From: Actinomycetes bacterium
GTDB taxonomy: Bacteria > Actinomycetota > Acidimicrobiia > Acidimicrobiales > RAAP-2
DNA: 10,055 bases
Reading direction: 5' to 3'
NCBI GenBank assembly: GCA_021826655.1
Contig: JAKAZC010000076.1
Span: forward strand, 1 to 10,055
Shown here: positions 1 to 5,494 of the stretch, one piece after another
Numbering within the stretch: the stretch's first letter is position 1
Layout: every line of letters begins with the position of its first letter
The notes under the pieces: model-generated
Seen by the model: only the letters and a program-made list of their open reading frames with translations
Databases searched by the model: none
Told to the model about the DNA's origin: nothing
Made by a program: the position numbers and the translations under genes

Positions 1-125
1 ACGTCGTGCACCATCTCCGAGGATTGTGCGTTGGCCTTCTCGGGCTGGTTCAGGATGATCCGGGCAATGTTCCCCTCCCTCTCGTAGATCACCGCCTCGA
101 GCTTCGTCGTGATCTTCTCCGGCAC
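1..125 (-). CDS. Enoyl-CoA hydratase/isomerase (crotonase family), N-terminal fragment
   Basis: Only the first 41 codons plus two bases are inside the window; the gene continues past the left edge. Read from a GTG at 125, the protein begins VPEKITTKLEAVIYEREG and continues NIARIILNQPEKANAQSSEM. This is the first beta-hairpin of the crotonase fold followed by the family signature L-N-x-P-E-K-x-N-A (residues 25-33). Crotonase-family enzymes hydrate or isomerise acyl-CoA thioesters, mostly in fatty-acid or aromatic-acid breakdown; the oxyanion-hole and catalytic residues lie outside the window, so the exact reaction cannot be assigned. The GTG start is supported by a purine-rich ribosome binding site five bases upstream (131-142) and by the short lead before the first strand. 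A promoter candidate and an inverted repeat lie just upstream, so it is probably transcribed separately from holB and the tRNA. Family assignment is fairly sure; substrate is unknown. Confidence 0.82.
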   Translation of the reverse strand, partial: MPEKITTKLEAVIYEREGNIARIILNQPEKANAQSSEMVHD

Positions 126-130
126 GCGTG

Positions 131-142
131 TCTCCCCCTCCT
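131..142 (-). promoter_or_regulatory. Ribosome binding site of the enoyl-CoA hydratase gene
   Basis: On the minus strand this reads AGGAGGGGGAGA, followed by five bases and then the GTG at 125-123. It is the strongest Shine-Dalgarno match in the window and fixes the GTG as the start. Confidence 0.75.
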
Positions 143-149
143 GACGAAG

Positions 150-175
150 GTTGACAGATCCCCCATCTGCACAAC
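150..175. repeat. Inverted repeat in the leader of the enoyl-CoA hydratase gene
   Basis: The core is CAGAT-CCCCC-ATCTG (155-169), a perfect 5-bp stem with a 5-nt loop. Flanking GTTG (150-153) and CAAC (172-175) can pair as a second short stem across a small internal loop. It sits between the predicted transcription start (about 176) and the ribosome binding site. It could be a repressor operator overlapping the start site or an mRNA hairpin; sequence alone does not decide. Confidence 0.4.
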
Positions 176-182
176 CCCACGG

Positions 183-211
183 AGGATACCGGGTCGGTCG
201 CCCGATGACGA
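183..211 (-). promoter_or_regulatory. Candidate promoter of the enoyl-CoA hydratase gene
   Basis: Minus strand: TCGTCA (-35, positions 211-206), a 17-bp spacer, then TATCCT (-10, positions 188-183). Each box matches four of six bases of the housekeeping sigma consensus. The predicted start near 176 leaves a leader of about 50 nt before the GTG. No other convincing promoter or gene was found between 126 and 371. Confidence 0.4.
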
Positions 212-349
212 GGGAACCCGCGGCTGCAGGTGCGAGCGCCGGCCGGGCGCGCCCACGGCGAGAGCGGCAGCCCCGGCGCGCGGTGGTGGGGGACCCGGCC
301 CGAGATGGCACCGGCGACCTCCGGGCACGTCCGAACGCGACGGCACGGT

Positions 350-370
350 GACGCCACGCGTGATGGCGTC
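350..370 (-). terminator. Hairpin directly after tRNA-Thr, possible terminator or processing signal
   Basis: GACGCCA (350-356) and TGGCGTC (364-370) form a perfect 7-bp stem with a 7-nt loop, starting one base after the tRNA CCA end. No run of T follows on the minus strand, so it is not a classical intrinsic terminator; U-poor hairpin terminators are common in high-GC actinobacteria. It could instead help 3' processing of the tRNA precursor. Confidence 0.35.
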
Positions 371-371
371 G

Positions 372-447
372 TGGAGCCTGGGAGGGGACTCGAACCCCTG
401 ACCTGCGCATTACGAGTGCGCTGCTCTACCAGCTGAGCTACCCAGGC
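372..447 (-). tRNA. tRNA-Thr, anticodon CGT (reads ACG)
   Basis: The minus strand folds into a complete 76-nt cloverleaf. The acceptor stem pairs GCCTGGG (447-441) with CCCAGGC (382-376), followed by discriminator T at 375 and an encoded CCA at 374-372. The D arm carries TAGCTCAG...GGTAGAGCA. The anticodon stem GCGCA/TGCGC encloses the loop CTCGTAA with anticodon CGT at 414-412, which decodes threonine ACG. The T arm holds GGTTCGAGTCC. All stems pair without mismatch and there is no intron. It lies 51 bp after holB; only a weak TAGCCT -10-like element and no clear -35 precede it, so it may be processed from the holB transcript or have a weak promoter of its own. Confidence 0.97.
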
Positions 448-498
448 CGGAACCCCGTCAGGCTAACCGAATCTCCTCGGTGCGCCGGCCGGGAGAGA

Positions 499-1611
499 TC
501 AGCCCGCGATCCCGCCCAGCCGCACGAACAGGGCCTCCAGCATGAGGGCCTCGTTCGGGTTGTGGTCGAGGGACTCGGCGGCGTCGCCGATCAGGTCCAC
601 CGCTCTGACGTACCCGGTGGCCGACGACGGTCGCGCCTCGGGCTGGAGCGCGCCGGCGAGGCGCGCCCGGTACGCGCGGGCCAGCACCGCGAGGCCCGCG
701 CGGATCTCGTCGGTGCGCCATCGCCGCTCCTCGCGGTGCTGGCGGTCGACGATCTCCTTGCGGCCGGGGACGCTCGTCTCGCCCAGCGACTTGGCCTCGG
801 CATCGAGGTCCGACAGCTGCTCGGCGTGCCGGCGCCGGAGCGGCGCGAGCGCCGACTCCGTCGCCGCCAGCGCGGCGCCGCTCAGCTCGCCGACGGTCGC
901 ACCCGTGCCGTCCAGCCGGGTGGGGATGGATCGCCAGAGCTCGAGGCGCTCGGCGTAGGTCTCGTCCTCCGACAGCAGCGCGGCACGATGGATGTCGCCC
1001 CCCGCCCCCTCGGCGATCGCCGCGGCCGTCTCCGCGTCCGATCCGCGGGCGGTGAGCCAGTCGACGACCACGGCCGTCGGCACCGGGGGGAACAGGACCT
1101 CGGCACAGCGGCTCGCCACGGTCACCAGCTCCGGGGGGACGTCCTCGGCGAGGAGGAGGAAGACCGTCGTCGTCGGCGGCTCCTCCACCGTTTTGAGGAG
1201 GGCCGGCGCCGCCCGGATGGCGAGGTGCACGTCCGGAACCACCAGGACCTGGCGGCGGGCCTCGAGCGGGCGCCGCTGCGCCAGGCCGACGAGCCGGCGG
1301 GCGTCGTCGACGCTCAGGGACGCGCCCGTCCGCTCGACCGTCACCAGGTCCGGATGGGTCCCCGCCAGTGCGCGGCGGCAGTGCTCGCACCGGTCGCAGC
1401 CGCCGTCGGGGCACAGGAGGGCCGCTGCGAACCCCGTGGCAGCGAGGCGGGTCACCGGGCCCGACCCGCGGAACAGGTAGGCGTGCACCGGCACCCTGGA
1501 CGCGGCCCGCAGCGTCGCCACCGCGGTGGGCTGGCCCACCATGTCGGCGAACAGCGCGGCGACCGGCACGTCGCGTAAGTCGGGTGCGCCGGAGAGCCCG
1601 TCGGTGCTCAC
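499..1611 (-). CDS. holB: DNA polymerase III clamp-loader subunit delta'
   Basis: Encodes 370 residues, a usual length for delta', the clamp-loader subunit that works with delta and tau/gamma to load the beta sliding clamp. The AAA+ domain begins around LFADMVGQ (20-27). The Walker A region is degenerate, GSGPVTRL at 49-56 with no GKT, as expected for delta', which does not hydrolyse ATP. Cysteines 67, 72, 75 and 78 form the four-Cys zinc module. ALLKTVEEPPTTTVFLLL (137-154) and the SRC arginine-finger motif (167-169) are family hallmarks. The remainder is the helical C-terminal collar. The GTG start at 1611-1609 overlaps the tmk stop as GTGA, placing it in the coupled topA-tmk-holB operon. 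A stretch of 23 residues precedes Met24; the GTG is preferred because of the coupling and because the fold starts before Met24. Leu12 uses TTA, a very rare codon in DNA of this composition. Confidence 0.93.
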   Translation of the reverse strand: MSTDGLSGAPDLRDVPVAALFADMVGQPTAVATLRAASRVPVHAYLFRGSGPVTRLAATGFAAALLCPDGGCDRCEHCRRALAGTHPDLVTVERTGASLSVDDARRLVGLAQRRPLEARRQVLVVPDVHLAIRAAPALLKTVEEPPTTTVFLLLAEDVPPELVTVASRCAEVLFPPVPTAVVVDWLTARGSDAETAAAIAEGAGGDIHRAALLSEDETYAERLELWRSIPTRLDGTGATVGELSGAALAATESALAPLRRRHAEQLSDLDAEAKSLGETSVPGRKEIVDRQHREERRWRTDEIRAGLAVLARAYRARLAGALQPEARPSSATGYVRAVDLIGDAAESLDHNPNEALMLEALFVRLGGIAG

Positions 1612-2258
1612 GAGGGGACCGCTCCCACGGGCCAGCCGAGGCGCTCGCGCACCCCCTGGGCCACCGCCGCAGCCACCCGGTCGACGGTCCCGCTGCCGTC
1701 GACGACCAACCAGGTACGCGGGTCCTCGGACGCCTGGCGGAGGAAGCCCTCGCGGACCCGGCGGTGGAAGTCGGGCTCGAGCCGCTCGAGCCGGTCCGGG
1801 GAGGACGCCGCCATCCGGTCCCGTGCCACCTCGGGTGGGACGTCCACCAGCACCGAGAGGTCGGGCCACCGCCCGCCCGCGCCCCAGTCGACCAGGCCCC
1901 GTAGCGCCGTCACGTCGAGTCCCCGGCCACTTCCCTGGTACGCCAGGGTCGAACCGGAGAAGCGGTCGGTGACGACCCACCGGCCTGCGGCCATCGCCGG
2001 CTCGATCAGCTCGGCGACGTGCTGGGCCCGGTCGGCCACCATCAGCAGTGCCTCGGCCCGCTCCGACAGGGCGATCCGATGGTCGCCGAGCATCACCGCC
2101 CGCAGGACCTGCCCGAGGCGGGTGTCACCCGGTTCGAAGGTCAGCCGCGCGCCGGTCGCCTCGGCGAGCAGGCGGGCCTGGGTCGACTTCCCGCACCCGT
2201 CGATGCCCTCGACGGCGACGAGCCGTCCGGGCCCCCCGCCGCCGGGGGGCCCGCTCAC
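1608..2258 (-). CDS. tmk: Thymidylate kinase (dTMP kinase)
   Basis: A 216-residue cytosolic enzyme of usual length that phosphorylates dTMP to dTDP with ATP, an essential step in dTTP synthesis. The P-loop reads EGIDGCGKSTQ (17-27). The segment TFEPGDTRLGQVLR (40-53) corresponds to the dTMP-binding REPGGT region, with Phe where many homologues have Arg. SERAEALLMVADRAQH (65-80) is the conserved helix. DRF (98-100) followed by S-x-x-A-Y-Q-G-x-G-R-G (103-113) is the thymidylate kinase signature. The flexible lid is around RDRMAASSPDRLERL (146-160). The start is the GTG at 2258-2256, overlapping the topA TGA as GTGA. A much longer in-frame reading upstream is only out-of-frame translation of topA. 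Overlaps at both ends indicate coupled translation with topA and holB. Confidence in identity is high. Confidence 0.94.
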   Translation of the reverse strand: MSGPPGGGGPGRLVAVEGIDGCGKSTQARLLAEATGARLTFEPGDTRLGQVLRAVMLGDHRIALSERAEALLMVADRAQHVAELIEPAMAAGRWVVTDRFSGSTLAYQGSGRGLDVTALRGLVDWGAGGRWPDLSVLVDVPPEVARDRMAASSPDRLERLEPDFHRRVREGFLRQASEDPRTWLVVDGSGTVDRVAAAVAQGVRERLGWPVGAVPS

Positions 2259-5197
2259 CCGTCCCCGGGCGAGCCGGATCCCGACGGGCCGGGCCCCGAC
2301 GGCGTGGTCGACCCGCCGCCCCGCGCCCCGCCCGGCGCCTGCTCGGCCGTCGCGGCCTTCTTCGCGGCGGCTTTCGCCGGAGCCGCCTTCTTCGCGGCCG
2401 CCTTCTTCGCGGCCGCCTTCTTCGGCGCGGCCTTCTTCGGCGCGGCCCTCTTCGCGGCGGCCTTCTTCGGCGCCGCCTTCTTCTTGCCGGCCGCCTTCTT
2501 CGCCCGGGCGGAGCCCCGGCGGCCGGCCGGCGCCGCTGATCGACGGTCGGCGAGGAGCTCCGCCGCCCGCTCGATGTCGATCGTCTCGATGTCGTCGCCC
2601 TTGCGCAGCGACGCGTTCGTCGTCCCGTCGGTCACGTAGGGGCCGAAGCGGCCCTCCTTCAACAGGACCGGCAGCCCGGTGCCCGGATCGGCCCCCAGCT
2701 CCTTCAGCGGCCCCGCCGCGGCGCGGCCGCGCCGGGTCTTCGGCTGGGCGAAGATCGCCTGCGCCTCGGGCAGGGTGACGGTCAGCAGCTGGTCCTCGCT
2801 CGTGAGGCTGCGGGTGTCCGAACCGCGCTTCAGGTAGGGGCCGAAGCGGCCGTTGTGGGCGACGATCTCCTCCCCGGTCTCGGGGTCGTTGCCCACGACC
2901 CGCGGTATCCGGAGCAGCTCGAGCGCGTCCTCGAGCGAGACCGTCTCGGGCGTCATCGACGCGAACAGCGAGGCGGTCCGGGGCTTGGCGCTCCCCTCCC
3001 CCGCCTCCCCGAGCTGCACGTAGGGGCCGAAGCGGCCGGTGCGGACCTGTACCGGCAGGCCGCTCGCGGGGTCCGCTCCCAGGGTCCGGTCGTTGGACGG
3101 CGCGGCGATGAGCTGCTCGGCGCGCTCGATGGTCAGCTCGTCCGGTGCGAGGTCCTCGGGGATGGAGGCACGGTCCTCGCCGTGCTGGAGGTAGGGCCCG
3201 TACCGGCCGACCCGCACCACGATCTCGCCCCCGTCCGAGCCCTTGCCCAGAAGGATGGAGTTGATCTCGCGGGCGTCGATCTCGCCGAGGTGCGTCGCCA
3301 CCGCGCTCTTCAGGCCCAGCCGGCCGGTGTCCCCCGGCGCCCCGTCCCCCGCGCCGCCGCCCGCGCCGCCGTTCGCCGCCGCGCCGCCGCCGAAGTAGAA
3401 CCTGGTCAGCCAGGGCAGGGCTTCGCCCCGGCCGCTCGCGATGTCGTCGAGGTCGTCCTCCATGGCGGCGGTGAAGCCGTAGTCCACGAGGTCGCCGAAG
3501 TAGCGCTCCAGAAGCCCGACGACGGCGAACGCGGTGAAGCTGGGCACCAGCGCTGTGCCCTTCTTCCACACGTAGCCACGGTCGAGGATGGTGGCGATCA
3601 CGCTCGCATAGGTCGACGGCCGGCCGACGCCGAGCTCCTCCATGGTCTTCACCAGGGAGGCCTCGGTGTAGCGGGCCGGGGGCTGGGTCGTGTGCGAGCC
3701 CGGCTCGAACTCCAGCGGGACGGCGCGGTCACCCACCGACAGGGGGGGGAGGACCACCTCGCGGTCGGCGAGCTCCGCCTCGGGGTCGTCCTCGCCCTCG
3801 ACGTAGGCGCGCAGGAACCCGGGGAAGCTGATGACGCGGCCGCTCGCCGCGAACTCCACGGGTGCCCCGGCCAGCGGGCCGGCCTCCGGGGGGGCCGTCG
3901 CCGACAACCTGACCTGGGCGCTGGTGCCCGTGGCGTCGGCCATCTGGGAGGCCACGGTCCGCTTCCAGATGAGCTCGTACAGGCGCAGCTCGTCCCCGCC
4001 CAGGGACCGGCCGGCCTCCTCGGGGGTCCGGAAGGTCGTCCCCGCCGGCCGGACGGCCTCGTGCGCCTCCTGCGCGTTCTTCACCTTGCGCTCGTAGCGC
4101 CGGGGGGTGGCCGGCACGTACTCCTTGCCGTACAGGGCGGTGGCCTGCGAGCGGGCCGCGGCGAGCGCCTCGTCCGACAGCGTGGTCGAGTCCGTCCGCA
4201 TGTAGGTGATCCAGCCCTGCTCGTACAGCCGCTGGGCGACCTGCATGGCCCGTTGCGAGCTGAAGCGCAGCTTGCGGCCCGCCTCCTGCTGCAGGGTGGA
4301 GGTCATGAACGGCGCCGCCGGGGACCGCCGGTACGGTCGCTCGGTGACCGCGCTCACGGTGAACTCGCCGCCCACCAGGCTCGCCGCCAGTACCCGGGCC
4401 TCCGTCTCGCCCAGCACCCGGACCTGGCCCCGCGACGTCTGCTCACCCGACTCGTCGAAATCGCGGCCGCTGGCCAGCGGGGTCGAGTCCACCGAGGCGA
4501 GCGAGGCGGTGAAGGTCACGGCCTCGGCCGGGGACCGCTGCGCCGGTCCGGTGGAGGTCCCGGGACTGAACCGGCCCTCCACCCCCCACCAGCTGGCGGC
4601 GCGGAAGCGCATCCGGGCGCGCTCGCGCTCGACCACCATCCGGGTGGCCACGCTCTGGACCCTCCCTGCGGAGAGCCGCGGCATGACCTTGCGCCACAGG
4701 ACGGGCGACACCTCGTACCCGTACAGGCGGTCGAGGATGCGGCGCGCCTCCTGGGCGTCGACCAGGCGCCGGTCGAGGTCCCGCCACTCCTCCACCGCCC
4801 TGGTGATGGCGGCCGGGGTGATCTCGTGGAAGACCATCCGCTTCACCGGGACCTGGGGGGAGAGGACCTCGTACAGGTGCCAGGCGATGGACTCGCCCTC
4901 GCGGTCCTCGTCAGTGGCCAGGTAGAGCTCGTCCGCGCCCTTCAGCAGCCGCTTCAGGTTGGCCACCACCGACTTCTTGTCGCTGGACACCACGTACAAC
5001 GGCTTGAACCCGTTGTCGACGTCCACCCCGAGCCGCGCCCAGTCCTCGCCCTTGTAGGCGGCCGGCACCTCGTCGGCACCCCGGGGCAGGTCCCGGATGT
5101 GGCCGATGGAGGATTCGACGATGAAGTCCGGCCCCAGCATCCCCCCGATGGTCCGGGCCTTGGCCGGAGATTCGACGATGACCAGGGCCTTACCCAT
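2255..5197 (-). CDS. topA: DNA topoisomerase I (type IA) with Lys/Ala-rich C-terminal tail
   Basis: A 980-residue enzyme that relaxes negative supercoils by transient cleavage of one DNA strand. The TOPRIM domain opens with KALVIVESPAKA (3-14), where Glu9 is catalytic, and carries the metal-binding D-x-D-x-E cluster TDEDREGE (95-102). The catalytic tyrosine is Tyr332 in ITYMRTDS (330-337). AHEAVRP (378-384) and GVGRPSTYASVI (523-534) are conserved type IA motifs. A Gly/Ala linker lies at 603-623. The C-terminal region has four Topo_C-type modules, each with G-R-F/Y-G-P-Y (from about 664, 721, 783 and 849), without zinc-finger cysteines, as in mycobacterial TopA. A basic tail at 899-949 holds 19 Lys, and a Gly/Ser/Pro end follows. 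The ATG start fits the family N-terminus; the only Shine-Dalgarno-like element is a run of seven G six bases upstream. The stop overlaps the tmk start. A candidate promoter lies in the preceding gap. Confidence 0.97.
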   Translation of the reverse strand: MGKALVIVESPAKARTIGGMLGPDFIVESSIGHIRDLPRGADEVPAAYKGEDWARLGVDVDNGFKPLYVVSSDKKSVVANLKRLLKGADELYLATDEDREGESIAWHLYEVLSPQVPVKRMVFHEITPAAITRAVEEWRDLDRRLVDAQEARRILDRLYGYEVSPVLWRKVMPRLSAGRVQSVATRMVVERERARMRFRAASWWGVEGRFSPGTSTGPAQRSPAEAVTFTASLASVDSTPLASGRDFDESGEQTSRGQVRVLGETEARVLAASLVGGEFTVSAVTERPYRRSPAAPFMTSTLQQEAGRKLRFSSQRAMQVAQRLYEQGWITYMRTDSTTLSDEALAAARSQATALYGKEYVPATPRRYERKVKNAQEAHEAVRPAGTTFRTPEEAGRSLGGDELRLYELIWKRTVASQMADATGTSAQVRLSATAPPEAGPLAGAPVEFAASGRVISFPGFLRAYVEGEDDPEAELADREVVLPPLSVGDRAVPLEFEPGSHTTQPPARYTEASLVKTMEELGVGRPSTYASVIATILDRGYVWKKGTALVPSFTAFAVVGLLERYFGDLVDYGFTAAMEDDLDDIASGRGEALPWLTRFYFGGGAAANGGAGGGAGDGAPGDTGRLGLKSAVATHLGEIDAREINSILLGKGSDGGEIVVRVGRYGPYLQHGEDRASIPEDLAPDELTIERAEQLIAAPSNDRTLGADPASGLPVQVRTGRFGPYVQLGEAGEGSAKPRTASLFASMTPETVSLEDALELLRIPRVVGNDPETGEEIVAHNGRFGPYLKRGSDTRSLTSEDQLLTVTLPEAQAIFAQPKTRRGRAAAGPLKELGADPGTGLPVLLKEGRFGPYVTDGTTNASLRKGDDIETIDIERAAELLADRRSAAPAGRRGSARAKKAAGKKKAAPKKAAAKRAAPKKAAPKKAAAKKAAAKKAAPAKAAAKKAATAEQAPGGARGGGSTTPSGPGPSGSGSPGDG
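2351..2503 (-). repeat. Low-complexity repeat coding the Lys/Ala tail of TopA
   Basis: Imperfect tandem repeats of units such as AAKKA, PKKAA and AAAKK encode residues 899-949 (19 Lys, 1 Arg, the rest mostly Ala and Pro). On the plus strand it appears as repeated CTTCTTCGCGGC-like units. Similar tails occur on actinobacterial TopA and on histone H1-like and HU-like proteins, where they bind DNA nonspecifically. Such a repeat may vary in length between strains and is prone to assembly error. Confidence 0.85.
2633..3208 (-). repeat. Four degenerate DNA repeats coding the G-R-F-G-P-Y cores of TopA
   Basis: A 21-bp unit, CACGTAGGGGCCGAAGCGGCC on the plus strand apart from small changes, occurs at 2633-2653, 2831-2851, 3017-3037 and, more diverged, 3188-3208. 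Spacing is 198, 186 and 171 bp. They mark the four C-terminal DNA-binding modules and suggest module duplication. Confidence 0.8.
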
Positions 5198-5209
5198 TGC
5201 GGGCCCCCC

Positions 5210-5455
5210 CGTGGGACCCGCCCACGCCCGTCCCGACGGGCGCCGTCACGCCGGGCTTCGGGCGCCGCGTCGCGGCGGGACCCGACGGGCCTCGCCCACC
5301 GGCGTCGGGCACGACGGGGTGCGTCACGGCTCGGGTGCGATCTCGTGACGGCATACTGCCGACAGGATTCCGACAACACGGGTCGCTGTCAAGGCCGCTC
5401 CTCGTCGTCGCAGCTCGGCGCCGGGGCCCCCGACGGGCCGCCCGCGGGTCCCACG
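5210..5455. repeat. Inverted-repeat-rich gap between hppA and topA
   Basis: The 297-bp gap (5198-5494) holds no credible gene. CGTGGGACCCGC at 5210-5221 and GCGGGTCCCACG at 5444-5455 are a perfect 12-bp inverted repeat near the two ends of the gap. Inside are GCCCGTC/GACGGGC around 5226-5241, CGCCGC/GCGGCG around 5262-5276 and CGGCA-TAC-TGCCG at 5349-5361. The word CCCGACGGGC occurs three times (5232, 5281, 5429). Some of these hairpins may end hppA transcription, though no T-run follows; others fall in the topA leader. Confidence 0.5.
5364..5392 (-). promoter_or_regulatory. Candidate promoter of the topA-tmk-holB operon
   Basis: Minus strand: a perfect TTGACA -35 box (5392-5387), a 17-bp spacer, then AATCCT (5369-5364), which matches the -10 consensus only at three of six bases. 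The predicted start near 5357 lies in a CGGCA-TAC-TGCCG inverted repeat (5349-5361) and gives a leader of about 160 nt. topA promoters are often supercoiling-sensitive; a good -35 with a poor -10 would suit that, but this is inference. Confidence 0.45.
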
Positions 5456-5494
5456 CCCCCGGCCGGCCCCCGGCGGGAGCAGCGCGGGGACCGT

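Noticed and set aside
151..156. Plus-strand TTGACA as a divergent promoter
   Set aside because: No -10 box lies 16-18 bp downstream and no plus-strand gene follows; it is part of the leader inverted repeat.
151..436. Small plus-strand and minus-strand open frames between the enoyl-CoA hydratase gene and the tRNA
   Set aside because: Arg/Pro/Gly-rich, without ribosome binding sites or recognisable motifs, and some cross the tRNA gene.
2019..2639. A plus-strand frame with a repetitive Ala/Phe stretch that looks like membrane helices
   Set aside because: It is the reverse reading of the Lys/Ala repeat of TopA (AAG codons read as CTT/TTC on the other strand), not a membrane protein.
5400..5494. 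Classical intrinsic terminator after hppA
   Set aside because: There are several GC-rich palindromes such as CCCGCGGG and GGCCGGCC, but none is followed by a T-run on the minus strand, so no single terminator can be called.
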